From Gracilimonas sp. (GTDB lineage: Bacteria > Bacteroidota > Rhodothermia > Balneolales > Balneolaceae), in assembly GCF_014762685.1 (NCBI RefSeq), contig NZ_JABURM010000005.1:1426001-1490000 (forward strand): DNA of 64,000 bases, in the 5' to 3' direction. The notes under the pieces were generated by a model. The model was not told the origin of the DNA, did not search any database, and saw only the letters and a program-made list of their open reading frames with translations. The translations under genes were made by a program, and so were the position numbers. Numbering within the stretch: the stretch's first letter is position 1; every line of letters begins with the position of its first letter. Shown here piece after piece: positions 50,248-59,463 of this stretch.

Positions 50248-52374
50248 TCAAGCTTCCGAACCTTCACTCTCTTTTTGGTCTTTATCCTTAACATTGGTGT
50301 CCTTATCCTTAGCACCTTCAGGCTTATTTTTAGCTTTTTTTTCTTTGCTATCTGAACCATCGGAAGATGCTTCGCTTTTCTTGCCTTTTTTGCTGGCCAT
50401 CCCATTTTTATTAGAATCTGTAGGCTTCTCAAAAATTCCATCCGGATATTTTCCGTGAGGTCGGTCGCCTAATAATTCACGGAGCGCATGATGATCCAGA
50501 ACTTCTCTTTCAAGCAAGGCTTTGGCAAGTTTCTCCAACTCATCCTTATGCTTATTAAGCAAATCAATAGTTCGGTCGTGATTCATATCTATAATTCTGC
50601 GAATCTCCTTATCAATTTGCTGACTGGTTACTTCAGAATATTTCTTATTGAATCCATAGCTGTTTTCAGGATTTTGAGAATCTTTCAGAGAGATATAGCC
50701 CAGCTTCTCACTCATTCCATACTCAGCTACCATGGCAAAAGCCATTTTGGTGATTCGCTCAAGATCATTTTGGGCTCCTGTTGAGATACGGCCAAAGATA
50801 ATTTCCTCTGCCACACGTCCCCCTAAAAGAGCACAAATTTTGTCATTGAGTTCTTCAGTAGTCATGAGAAATCGTTCTTCCAACGGAGTCTGCAAAGTAT
50901 AACCTAATGCAGCCAATCCACGAGGAACAATACTCACTTTCAAAACAGGGTCAGTATGCTCGAGGAACCAACCTACAATAGCATGTCCGGCTTCGTGATA
51001 AGCCACAATTTTGCGCTCATCAGGACTTATAAGTTTGTTCTTACGCTCAAGCCCGGCAATAACTTTTTCGATGGAGTCCTGGAAGTCTTCCATCTCTATA
51101 CTATTTTTCTCCCGACGGGCAGCCAATAAGGCAGCTTCGTTACATAGGTTGGCAAGGTCGGCTCCCGCAAATCCGGGAGTTTGCGAGGCAAGTACTCTTA
51201 AATCAATATCATTGGAGAGCTTCAATTTCTTGCTGTGAACTCTCAGAATTTCGACACGACCGTTGAGATCGGGCTTATCAATCATAATCTGACGATCAAA
51301 GCGCCCCGGTCTTAATAAAGCGGAGTCTAAAATATCAGGACGATTCGTAGCCGCCATCAAGATCACCCCTTTATCGGAATTGAAACCATCCATTTCACTG
51401 AGCAACTGGTTTAGAGTATTCTCACGCTCGTCATTCGATCCCATTGCCATTCCGCGTCCACGTGTTCGGCCAATAGAGTCAATCTCATCAATAAATATAA
51501 TACAGGGTGCTTTTTCTTTAGCTTGCTTAAACAAATCCCTGACACGTGCTGCACCAACACCCACAAACATTTCTACGAAATCTGAGCCACTGAGGCTAAA
51601 GAAAGGTACACTTGCCTCACCCGCTGTAGCTTTTGCCAATAAAGTTTTACCGGTACCCGGGGGGCCCACCAATAATACACCTTTCGGCAATACACCACCC
51701 AACTTGGTAAATTTCTGAGGGCTTCTTAAAAACTCTACTACCTCTTCAACCTCAGCTTTTGCTTCCTGAAGTCCGGCTACATCTTCAAAAGTAACTTTTG
51801 TTTCTGTCTGTTGATCGTAGAGAGAGGCTTTATTTTTGCCAATGTTCAATACCTGCTGTCCCGGATTCATTTTCCTAAAAATGAAAATCCATATTACAAT
51901 AAGAAGTGCAATTGGAATCAGCCAAACAAAAACACCGCTGAACCAGTCTTCTTCAATTCGCACATCAAACTCTACCCCATTCGACTCCAAGATAGGCCGG
52001 ATTTCATCATCCCGAAGCATGGTTGTGTTAAATTTCCTGAACTGCTCTGTATCACCGGTCGCAAATGGCATATTATTGTCACTTGCTTCAGGCCGTGATA
52101 TAATTCCATCACTTATGGCTTTATCAGAATATACCCCGGTTACATCCACCCCATTGGTGATCGTAATTTCAGTTACATATCCATTTTCTACATAATTCAG
52201 GAATTCACTGTATTTGATACGATTTCCTGTGTCCGGAGAAAAGAAGAGAACCTGGGCAAGAAGCAATACAAAGAATAATACGAAAATACTCCACGTAGGA
52301 AACTTCGGGGCATTAGCACCCTTTTTGCCGTTGGGCTTAATTGGTTTATTTTTTTTGGAATTTTTTTGCGCCAT
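50248..52374 (-). CDS. ftsH: ATP-dependent zinc metalloprotease FtsH
   Basis: 708 residues. TM helices at about 29-46 and 146-167 enclose a periplasmic domain. AAA+ Walker A GPPGTGKT at 237-244, Walker B IIFIDEID near 292, SRH region [19 protein letters not shown], and the zinc-protease motif HEAGH at 460-464. The C-terminal 70 residues are Lys/Asp/Ser-rich and poorly ordered ([20 protein letters not shown]). It degrades membrane and regulatory proteins. Probably expressed from its own promoter in the 127-bp gap to thiL. Confidence 0.97.
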   Translation of the reverse strand: MAQKNSKKNKPIKPNGKKGANAPKFPTWSIFVLFFVLLLAQVLFFSPDTGNRIKYSEFLNYVENGYVTEITITNGVDVTGVYSDKAISDGIISRPEASDNNMPFATGDTEQFRKFNTTMLRDDEIRPILESNGVEFDVRIEEDWFSGVFVWLIPIALLIVIWIFIFRKMNPGQQVLNIGKNKASLYDQQTETKVTFEDVAGLQEAKAEVEEVVEFLRSPQKFTKLGGVLPKGVLLVGPPGTGKTLLAKATAGEASVPFFSLSGSDFVEMFVGVGAARVRDLFKQAKEKAPCIIFIDEIDSIGRTRGRGMAMGSNDERENTLNQLLSEMDGFNSDKGVILMAATNRPDILDSALLRPGRFDRQIMIDKPDLNGRVEILRVHSKKLKLSNDIDLRVLASQTPGFAGADLANLCNEAALLAARREKNSIEMEDFQDSIEKVIAGLERKNKLISPDERKIVAYHEAGHAIVGWFLEHTDPVLKVSIVPRGLAALGYTLQTPLEERFLMTTEELNDKICALLGGRVAEEIIFGRISTGAQNDLERITKMAFAMVAEYGMSEKLGYISLKDSQNPENSYGFNKKYSEVTSQQIDKEIRRIIDMNHDRTIDLLNKHKDELEKLAKALLEREVLDHHALRELLGDRPHGKYPDGIFEKPTDSNKNGMASKKGKKSEASSDGSDSKEKKAKNKPEGAKDKDTNVKDKDQKESEGSEA

Positions 52375-52501
52375 TAAAACAAGCTTATAAAATTATCTTA
52401 GACTATAATATAACGATCCTTAAACTCAAATAAGTTCAAGAGACTTAAATATCTTTAATTGAAACTACTGTTAGTTGGCAAAAAGCGTGCCATGTATTAT
52501 C

Positions 52502-53530
52502 TTATGACAAATCATCAAAGGAGACAACATCCCCTTCTCCGGTTTGCATTTTCATGCCCTCTTCTCGTGACACCATACGCCCTATTACTACAAAATCATT
52601 GAAATGATTCACAAATTCTTCCACTTTCTTTTCCGGAAGCGTGAACATTAATTCAAGATCTTCTCCTCCAAATAAAGCGTATCGATCCACATCTTCCTGC
52701 ATCTCATCCGCTACCTGCCGCGTCTCGATGGCAATAGGTAATGCTGCTTGGTAAATATAGGCTCCAAGTTCTGATGCATCCGATAATGCACTGATTTCAC
52801 TTACAAGACCTTTGGTTACATCAATCATTGAAGTGGGAACCATGTCATGTTCTTTTAAACTTTCTATAAGATCTTTTCTTGCTTCGGGAACCAGTTGCCG
52901 TTTTACAACAAACTGATAATCACCTAATTCCGGTTGTACCGACTCATCTCCATGTTCTTCCCAAAACTTCTTTTCTCTCATCAAAATCCTAAGCCCGGCT
53001 AAGGCCCCGCCGACATCTCCGGTCAGACAAATAGCATCACCTTCGGTTGCTCCCTTGCGATAAGTGATGGCATCCTTATCAGCTCTGCCATACACACTAA
53101 TTGAAACAACTAAGTTTGCATGATTTGCTTTCAAGTCTCCCCCAACCACTTCTACGCTATAAGATTTACCGGCTGCATAAATACCTTTATAAATATCTTC
53201 AATCATTTGTACCGACATCCTGTTTGGTACAGCTAAATTTATCAAAACAGCTTCAGGATTTCCGTTCATAGCATAGATATCACTGACTCCTGCTGAAACA
53301 ATTTTATACCCTAGATGATGAAAAGGAGTATAGGTTGGGTCAAAGTCAACGCCTTCCACATAGGTATCGCTTGTTAACAATGTCAACGAGTCATCTGACT
53401 CCTTTATTACCGCGGCATCATCACCGATTGATTGTATTACATTTTCATTTTTATAAGACTCAAAGTTGGTAATTTTTTCAAGAAGGGCTTTACTGCCAAT
53501 ACTTTGAATAGTTTGGAAAGATTCTGACAT
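52502..53530 (-). CDS. thiL: Thiamine-monophosphate kinase
   Basis: 342 residues. GDDAAVI, LTSDTYVEGVDF, KIVSAGVSDIYAMNGNPEAVLINLAVP, VVGGDLKA and LTGDVGGALAGL define the ThiL/PurM-like ATP-binding fold with the Mg-binding Asp residues. It phosphorylates thiamine monophosphate to thiamine diphosphate, the cofactor of NifJ and KorAB encoded here. It is downstream of the tolQ-exbD operon, separated by a terminator. Confidence 0.93.
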   Translation of the reverse strand: MSESFQTIQSIGSKALLEKITNFESYKNENVIQSIGDDAAVIKESDDSLTLLTSDTYVEGVDFDPTYTPFHHLGYKIVSAGVSDIYAMNGNPEAVLINLAVPNRMSVQMIEDIYKGIYAAGKSYSVEVVGGDLKANHANLVVSISVYGRADKDAITYRKGATEGDAICLTGDVGGALAGLRILMREKKFWEEHGDESVQPELGDYQFVVKRQLVPEARKDLIESLKEHDMVPTSMIDVTKGLVSEISALSDASELGAYIYQAALPIAIETRQVADEMQEDVDRYALFGGEDLELMFTLPEKKVEEFVNHFNDFVVIGRMVSREEGMKMQTGEGDVVSFDDLS

Positions 53531-53554
53531 AGCTGCGCTAGTGTTAAATAAAAA

Positions 53555-53586
53555 AAGGCACCTGCATCATATGACACAGTTGCCTT
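53555..53586 (-). terminator. Intrinsic terminator after the exbB-exbD operon
   Basis: Arms AAGGCA (53555-53560) and TGCCTT (53581-53586) with a nested TGACACA/TGCATCA stem around CATATG. On the minus strand it is followed by TTTTTTTATTT. A near-symmetrical A/T flank could allow use from both strands. Confidence 0.78.
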
Positions 53587-53605
53587 AATTTTTTTGAAAA
53601 TAAAT

Positions 53606-54058
53606 TTAGTTCATTTCACGGCGAGTAGAATAATTTATTCTAAACGTACTGGCTTGTTTCAATTCTTCCTGAACATCAGTAAGAAGTCCAAACTCCGAGT
53701 TTTCGTCAACACGCAATGAAACAATTAGCTTAGGCTGTTCGCGAAGCTTGTCATACATAAGCGTTCTGATGGCGCCAATGTCATCGACAATGGCGTCGTC
53801 AATCTGAACCTTATCTTCACCCAATTGATTATTTGGGAGTCTTTCAGGTCCAATATAGATATAAGAAAGAAGGCGTTTCTGCTCAATTTTCTCAATATTT
53901 TCAGCTTGTGTAAGATTAACACGAACCTTCAAAGTAACTTCTCGCAATACGGTAGTAACCATAAAGAAAAACAACAGAATAAAGATTACATCTGGCATTG
54001 CAGAAGTAGGTACTTCCTGCTTGCTTCCACCTCTTTTCTTTTGAAAATGTCCTGCCAT
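53606..54058 (-). CDS. ExbD/TolR-type proton channel protein (copy 2)
   Basis: 150 residues. A single TM helix with the proton-carrying Asp in SAMPDVIFILLFFFMVTTVLRE, then a periplasmic domain. It works with an ExbB/TolQ protein to use the proton motive force. Last in the operon, before the terminator. Whether it serves TonB or Tol cannot be told from sequence. Confidence 0.9.
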   Translation of the reverse strand: MAGHFQKKRGGSKQEVPTSAMPDVIFILLFFFMVTTVLREVTLKVRVNLTQAENIEKIEQKRLLSYIYIGPERLPNNQLGEDKVQIDDAIVDDIGAIRTLMYDKLREQPKLIVSLRVDENSEFGLLTDVQEELKQASTFRINYSTRREMN

Positions 54059-54059
54059 T

Positions 54060-54602
54060 TTAATTATCTCCCGGTTCTGCTATTGAAATTTTCTTCGGAT
54101 ACATATCCTTGATTTGTGTCTGCTGAGCGCTATTCTCATCCAGTGCACCATAAGGAACACCGTAGTTAGCCCTCGAAGCCTCGTTTCTGAGTTCTTTATA
54201 AGCACCCATAACTTCATCCAGCATATTCACATAAATGCGATATGGTGTTTGCCGTTGGGTTTTTACAGAAACAATCGCCAAATCAGGTGATTCTGCAAGA
54301 TCAGGATCGTTCGTTGGATTCTTGATGAATTCAATGAGACGATTCTTTACTTCTGAAATTTGATATGGCTCCTCATCCATAAGAATTCTACCCTCTGCAT
54401 TTACCAGAATGTTCATAAGGTTTCGTTCTCGAATGGGAGGAGGATCTTCATCTTCTAATGGTGGTGGTAAAACCAACCCAATTCCGGTATCCACATTAAT
54501 TGTGGTAGTTACCAGAAAGAAAATCAGAAGAAGGAAGGCAATATCAGCCATGGAAGAACCATTGATTTCAGCCTCTTCTCTTTTTCGTTTCTTAATTAAC
54601 AT
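54060..54602 (-). CDS. ExbD/TolR-type proton channel protein (copy 1)
   Basis: 180 residues. TM with conserved Asp: INGSSMADIAFLLLIFFLVTTTINVDTGI. Pro-rich LPPPLEDEDPPPIRERN follows, then a longer periplasmic domain than copy 2. Two ExbD per ExbB operon is common in Bacteroidota. One base separates its stop from copy 2. Confidence 0.9.
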   Translation of the reverse strand: MLIKKRKREEAEINGSSMADIAFLLLIFFLVTTTINVDTGIGLVLPPPLEDEDPPPIRERNLMNILVNAEGRILMDEEPYQISEVKNRLIEFIKNPTNDPDLAESPDLAIVSVKTQRQTPYRIYVNMLDEVMGAYKELRNEASRANYGVPYGALDENSAQQTQIKDMYPKKISIAEPGDN

Positions 54603-54616
54603 AGATTATATCCTGA

Positions 54617-54883
54617 TTAAAACTTAAAGGTCCCGCGCATTCCGGTAAGAAGAATAGTCAAAACCATGGCACCCAGCATAAATATTGCTGTGAATACTCC
54701 GGCTTTGGGTACTTCTCCAAAAACAGCAAATGAAAGGCCAAACACCACAAATGGTACGGCCATCATCCCTGCTCTTTTATAATCCTGCTTTCCGTTCATA
54801 AGGCTTTTTATGCCTGCACCGATTATTCCAAGAATACCGAGTACAATTAAGCCTACTGCAAGTCCAACACTAATTACAACCAT
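54617..54883 (-). CDS. Small three-TM protein of the exbB-exbD operon
   Basis: 88 residues: VVISVGLAVGLIVLGILGIIGAGIKSLMNG, AGMMAVPFVVFGLSFAVFG, FTAIFMLGAMVLTILLTGM. Three TM helices, no enzyme motif. Located between exbB-like and exbD-like genes, it is probably an accessory of the proton-driven motor. Family name not recognised. Confidence 0.8.
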   Translation of the reverse strand: MVVISVGLAVGLIVLGILGIIGAGIKSLMNGKQDYKRAGMMAVPFVVFGLSFAVFGEVPKAGVFTAIFMLGAMVLTILLTGMRGTFKF

Positions 54884-54919
54884 ATTTTTATCCTTTTATT
54901 ATTTGGATTCTTGTTATGA

Positions 54920-55648
54920 TTATTCGTCGTCGGAACCAGACTCAGGTCCTACATTAGGAACAAGCGGCTTGCCTTCATTCAACAGAATAATGGAATCAAT
55001 AAGAGTAATGGAACTTTCTTCCATCTCGGCAATAATGCGATCAATTTTAGATACACAATAGTTGTATCCAATTTGAAGAATAATACCAGCTATCAAACCA
55101 CCGGCCGTTGTAAGAAGGGCCACTTTAATACCACCCGCAACAATACTTGGGGAAATATCGGCAGCAGCTTCAATATCATCGAATGCCTGAATCATACCAA
55201 CTACCGTTCCAAGGAATCCTAAGAGTGGGGCAATAGCAATAAATAAAGACAACCAAACAAGACCTCTCTCAAGGAAACTCATTTCAATTGAACCGTAGGC
55301 AGAAATTGCTTTTTCAGCAGCTTCTATCCCTTCATGTGAACGCATCAAGCCAGCTTGAAATACTGATGCAACAGGTCCACGGGTTTGTGCACAAAGTTCT
55401 TCAGCGGCTTCGATACCACCATCCTGAAGAGCCTCTTGTACTTTTACTATAAATTTTCGTGTATTGATGTCTGCAAGATTAAGGGTAATAATCCGCTCCA
55501 GGAAAATAGCTAATCCCAAGATCAGAGCAATAAGCACCGGCCACATCCAGCCACTGTCATTACCTTCGTTAAATTTTGCGACAATAACGTTAAAAAACCC
55601 TTCGTCAGCAGGGGCTTGTAATAGAAAAAGAGCAATCGACGATATCAT
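54920..55648 (-). CDS. MotA/TolQ/ExbB proton channel protein
   Basis: 242 residues. TM1 near 35-55 (WMWPVLIALILGLAIFLERIITL), TM2-3 in LFIAIAPLLGFLGTVVGMIQAFDDIEAAADISPSIVAGGIKVALLTTAGGLIAGIILQIGYNY, the diagnostic ExbB/TolQ core. With the ExbD proteins it forms the energising complex for TonB-dependent import or Tol-Pal. First gene of the operon. Confidence 0.92.
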   Translation of the reverse strand: MISSIALFLLQAPADEGFFNVIVAKFNEGNDSGWMWPVLIALILGLAIFLERIITLNLADINTRKFIVKVQEALQDGGIEAAEELCAQTRGPVASVFQAGLMRSHEGIEAAEKAISAYGSIEMSFLERGLVWLSLFIAIAPLLGFLGTVVGMIQAFDDIEAAADISPSIVAGGIKVALLTTAGGLIAGIILQIGYNYCVSKIDRIIAEMEESSITLIDSIILLNEGKPLVPNVGPESGSDDE

Positions 55649-56127
55649 GTCTACTCCGCTAATTGTTTAAATGTTAAAGGCTAAGATTAATGAAGCGAAA
55701 GAATAGGTCATTTTATACTAAATGTCAAAGTAACATCACTCTTAAAACTGCTTTTTTACGTAATGTTACTCACTTTGCACTTGCTCGCAATAAGTTCTTC
55801 ATTTTAGCTATCTTAATCAAAATATTTATATCATAACTATCACCATAGTATATAGCATACAACATTTTATCACATTTCTTAATTCAATATTAAAAGTTTA
55901 CCGAAGTAATCCCCCATCCGGCAACAGTATTAAGCAACCAAAAAAATATGTTTGCTGACCACACGCTAAATTCAACTTGTTATTCAACAGAGAGATAAAT
56001 ACCCTCAAAAGCATCAATTAAATCCAGAAGCTGGATTGATAGTTCTCACTAAAATATAAGATCTGAGTGATTGTATTTGAGGCTAAAGGATTTGTTCAAA
56101 AAAGCTAAGAACAACCATCCTAAATCA
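55649..56127. other. 479-bp intergenic region upstream of exbB-like gene
   Basis: Contains the exbB operon promoter region and the 3' end of the dsbD transcript. A hairpin (AGGATTTGTTC 56087-56097, GAACAACCATCCT 56109-56121) follows the dsbD stop but has no trailing T-run. The rest is AT-rich with no recognisable gene, RNA or repeat. Confidence 0.5.
56087..56121 (-). terminator. Possible terminator hairpin after dsbD
   Basis: Arms AGGAT-TTGTTC and GAACAA-ATCCT with an 11-nt loop containing AAAAAA, 6 bp beyond the dsbD stop. No T-run follows the stem on the minus strand, so the terminator call is tentative. Confidence 0.4.
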
Positions 56128-58059
56128 TCAGTTGGAATTAAATTTCTGCAATCCTTTATCTAAAAAGGCTACGAAATTATCTGCCTTGCTGTATCCCAAA
56201 CTTTGTTCAATTACTCTTCCCGTTTCGGGATCAACGATGGCATAAGTGGGAAGGGCAACATTGCCGGTGAGCTCAAACTGAAACATTTGATTTTCAGGGC
56301 CATCGGGGCCTCCATCCGTATATAATTTTACGAGCACCATCTGGTCAAACCTGGATACGACTTCTTCCAATGGAAATACGTTTGATTCCATAGCTCTGCA
56401 ATTGGTACAGGTATAACCGGTGAAATCAATAAAAACAGGTTTACCGTCTTGCAGAGCTACTTCACGGGAAGCTTCATAATCATCCGACCACCCCTCATCC
56501 GCACTGGTAGCGGCTCCTGATCCGGGGGTAGTTCCAATAGAGGCTACTAAACTCACATCTGTAGCCTGCTTCGGGGGTAGAAAAGCATCCCAAATTCCGA
56601 GTGAAGACCCTAGTAATCCTGGTATTAAATAAAAACTGAATAAAAGAAAAGGAATGGCTAGCAGCATCCTTCCGGTAGTAATGCTTTCAGGCTTACTCTC
56701 ATGTTTTAGAGAATACGTTCCTAACAAATATAAACCGGTTAGTAAGAAAATGGCGATCCATGCCGCAATGGTCATTGGCCTGGAAATCATTCCCCATTCC
56801 CAAACAAGGTCGGCATTGGATAGAAACTTGAATGCGGCTGCCAGCTCAATAAATCCAAGCAGAACTTTCACCACATTCATCCATGAACCGCTTTTGGGAA
56901 GTGACTCCATCCATTTTGGGAAAATAGCCAATATCACGAACGGACTGGCAAATGCAGCTGAAAACCCAATCATCCCAATAATTGGGTAGAACCATTCCCC
57001 ACCGGTGGTTGCGGCAAACACCCCGCCAACAAATGGAGCGGTACAAGAAAAGGAAACGGCACTGATTGTTAGCGACATAAATACAATTCCTGCAATGCCC
57101 GAACTTTGATTACTTTTCCGGTTCAGCCAATTAGTAAGTTGATGTGGAAGCTGCAATTCATACATCCCTAGCAAACTGAAAGCAAAAGCTACCAATACAA
57201 ATGCGATAAATAAATTTACCCAGGGATTGGATGCAAAATTCTGTGCTCCGGATACTCCAAAAACAGCGGCTAATAAAACACCCAGTAATGTAAACGTAAT
57301 AACGATACCTAAACCAAACAGAAAAGCTTTACCAACACCTTTACCATTATCTTCTTGTTTTGAAAAATAAGAAACAGTAAGCGGAATCATTGGAAACACA
57401 CAGGGAGTCAAAAGTGCTGCAAATCCGGCCAGAATAGCGATCCATATAAAAGAAAACACCCCGTCCCCTCCCAAAACTGAACGTTTAATTTCACCTTCGC
57501 TCCCGGAAAGATCTTCCTCGCTTCCATCAGAAACTGATTGGCTAACAGGGTTTTCAGATACACCTGTTACAGTAACTCCGGCAATGATTGACTTTGTCTT
57601 TGGCGGCAAACAGACCCGGTCATCACAAACCTGATAATACACTTCTATATCCAGAGTTTGTTTGCCTGTCAAATTGGTTTTAACAGCTACGGGAATCGTG
57701 AATTTCGCAAAGCTGCTGTGCCAGCCTAACTCAGCTTCAAAATTGGGATCGAATTCAATATCAGCTTCTGATTCAACCACTTCTCCGGCAAATACAAAAT
57801 TATTTGATTTGGGAGAAAATTCAGTAGGAAATGGCCCTGCATCTTCGTCATTCAAAATAGAATAAAGATGCCAGTTTCCTTCAATTGAAGCTTCAATTTC
57901 AATTTCAAAAACTTCACCGGCCAATACCGAATCCGGAGATTCAGAAATACTGAATTTTACAGGGTCTGGAATTTGTGCCTGAACAAAAAATGGGGATAAC
58001 ATCAGAAAGATGATCCCCATTAAAAAGGTGTGAAATGATTTCATTAATTCTAATTTCAT
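56128..58059 (-). CDS. dsbD: DsbD-type thiol:disulfide interchange protein
   Basis: 643 residues, three domains. A signal peptide and N-terminal immunoglobulin-like alpha domain with Cys in YQVCDDRVCLPP near 150; a central eight-TM domain with TPCVFPMIPLTVSYF near 220 and SFSCTAPFVGG near 338; a C-terminal thioredoxin domain with YTCTNCRAME near 550. It carries electrons from cytoplasmic thioredoxin to periplasmic disulfide reductases, and so could supply the periplasmic thioredoxin at 15554. Confidence 0.94.
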   Translation of the reverse strand: MKLELMKSFHTFLMGIIFLMLSPFFVQAQIPDPVKFSISESPDSVLAGEVFEIEIEASIEGNWHLYSILNDEDAGPFPTEFSPKSNNFVFAGEVVESEADIEFDPNFEAELGWHSSFAKFTIPVAVKTNLTGKQTLDIEVYYQVCDDRVCLPPKTKSIIAGVTVTGVSENPVSQSVSDGSEEDLSGSEGEIKRSVLGGDGVFSFIWIAILAGFAALLTPCVFPMIPLTVSYFSKQEDNGKGVGKAFLFGLGIVITFTLLGVLLAAVFGVSGAQNFASNPWVNLFIAFVLVAFAFSLLGMYELQLPHQLTNWLNRKSNQSSGIAGIVFMSLTISAVSFSCTAPFVGGVFAATTGGEWFYPIIGMIGFSAAFASPFVILAIFPKWMESLPKSGSWMNVVKVLLGFIELAAAFKFLSNADLVWEWGMISRPMTIAAWIAIFLLTGLYLLGTYSLKHESKPESITTGRMLLAIPFLLFSFYLIPGLLGSSLGIWDAFLPPKQATDVSLVASIGTTPGSGAATSADEGWSDDYEASREVALQDGKPVFIDFTGYTCTNCRAMESNVFPLEEVVSRFDQMVLVKLYTDGGPDGPENQMFQFELTGNVALPTYAIVDPETGRVIEQSLGYSKADNFVAFLDKGLQKFNSN

Positions 58060-58169
58060 CGAGTTAAACTATTTTCTCCTAATATAAAGAGAGCATACCG
58101 GTTATTAATCTTACGGATTCTAACTTAGTCTACCCGAAATTATTATAAGAGTCCGGAATTAGAAAGTAA

Positions 58170-58616
58170 TTATTCGTCTTTTACAACCCAGAATTTTACT
58201 TGTGGATTCAAATCACCAACTAAATTTACGGTGGCAGTATATTCACCAAGAGCTTTTACTTCCTGATCCAAAGTGATGTCTTTTTTATCCACCATAATTT
58301 CACGCTCCTCTAATGCTTTAGCAATATCAGCATTGGTAACGGTTCCGTGAATTTTGTCTTCTTCTCCAGTAGTTACCGGGATGGTTAGCGAAGTAGCTTC
58401 CAATAATTGTGCTAATTCTTTGGCTTCCTTAACAGTAAATTCTGCTTGACGAGCGGCTTCTTTTTTGAGTCGCTCTAGTTCATGGATTGCTCCTTTGGTA
58501 GCCATAACAGCTTTGCCTTGCGGAATCAGGTAATTTCTGCCAAAGCCGTCTTTAACATCAACTACTTCACCGGATTGTCCTACTTTTTCTACGTCTTCTC
58601 TAAGAATGATTTTCAT
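58170..58616 (-). CDS. rplI: Large ribosomal subunit protein bL9
   Basis: 148 residues. MKIILREDVEKVGQSGEVVDVKDGFGRNYLIPQGKAVMAT is the L9 N-terminal signature, then the long connecting helix and C-terminal domain. Binds 23S rRNA at the base of the L1 stalk. Last gene of the rpsF-rpsR-rplI operon. Confidence 0.97.
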   Translation of the reverse strand: MKIILREDVEKVGQSGEVVDVKDGFGRNYLIPQGKAVMATKGAIHELERLKKEAARQAEFTVKEAKELAQLLEATSLTIPVTTGEEDKIHGTVTNADIAKALEEREIMVDKKDITLDQEVKALGEYTATVNLVGDLNPQVKFWVVKDE

Positions 58617-58634
58617 AATTCTGTCGTCTTAATT

Positions 58635-58886
58635 TTATCGGAGATTTTCAGCTACATATGGCATAAGGGCCAGGAAACGGGCGCGCTTAACTGCCGTTGT
58701 TAGCTGTCGCTGATGTTTTGCACTGGTACCGGTCACACGACGAGGGAGAATTTTTCCCTGATCGTTAGTAAAGCGCTGAAGGGTGTCAACATCTTTGTAA
58801 TCAATATATTCAAGACCGGCACGGGTAAACTTACATTGCTTTACCTTGCGCTGGTTTTTTTTCGGGTGTGATGGATTCTTAATCAT
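58635..58886 (-). CDS. rpsR: Small ribosomal subunit protein bS18
   Basis: 83 residues. [60 protein letters not shown] is diagnostic. Forms a heterodimer with S6 on the 30S platform. Basic N-terminus ([11 protein letters not shown]). Confidence 0.97.
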   Translation of the reverse strand: MIKNPSHPKKNQRKVKQCKFTRAGLEYIDYKDVDTLQRFTNDQGKILPRRVTGTSAKHQRQLTTAVKRARFLALMPYVAENLR

Positions 58887-58919
58887 AATTCAATTTCTTT
58901 TAGTGAGGATTCTGCTTAA

Positions 58920-59306
58920 TTAATCGTCGTCTTCAGTTTCTTCGTCTTCATCTTCTATCGCAAAGACATCAGGGATTTCGTTTTTCTTTTGAAGTTCACG
59001 ATGACGCAACATCTTGGCATCATATTTTAAAGTCAGATAGCGCAGGATGTCATCATCAATACGTAACTGCCGCTCAATTGGAGCAATAGCTTCAGCATCC
59101 GCTGTGAAATACATATTCACATAATATCCGCTGCCTTTTTTGTTGATGTTATATGCAAATTGACGTAAGCCCCACTCATCAACTTCATCAATTTCCCCGC
59201 CGTGTTTTTCGATTAGCTTTGTTACCTTATCGACGGTTTCTTTGAATTTATCCTCTTCGAGAACAGGATTTATGATATAGGTAAACTCGTAATAGTTCTT
59301 GCTCAT
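58920..59306 (-). CDS. rpsF: Small ribosomal subunit protein bS6
   Basis: 128 residues. YEFTYIINPVLEEDKFKETVDKVTKLIEKHGGEIDEVDEWGLRQFAYNINKKGSGYYVNMYF is diagnostic. The acidic C-terminal tail (EDEDEETEDDD) resembles the glutamylated tail of E. coli S6 in charge. First gene of the operon. Confidence 0.97.
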   Translation of the reverse strand: MSKNYYEFTYIINPVLEEDKFKETVDKVTKLIEKHGGEIDEVDEWGLRQFAYNINKKGSGYYVNMYFTADAEAIAPIERQLRIDDDILRYLTLKYDAKMLRHRELQKKNEIPDVFAIEDEDEETEDDD

Positions 59307-59328
59307 TTTATATAAAGTTTTCTTTGGG

Positions 59329-59370
59329 TGCTTTCCGAGATGAAAGCAGTCACTCTGGCACTTTGCCGAG
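59329..59370 (-). promoter_or_regulatory. Possible structured leader of the rpsF operon
   Basis: Two small hairpins: TGCTTTC-CGAGAT-GAAAGCA (59329-59348) and CTCTGGCA-CTT-TGCCGAG (59353-59370, one bulge). They lie just upstream of rpsF, where an S6:S18 autoregulatory RNA is known in many bacteria. Identity with that motif is not shown. Confidence 0.35.
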
Positions 59371-59463
59371 CAACAGAAGAACCAAAGATAAGCTTTTTTT
59401 GGTGTCTATTCCAACCTTTAAGAAATGATTCTTTTAGCTGAGTAATAAATTGGTAAATGGATC

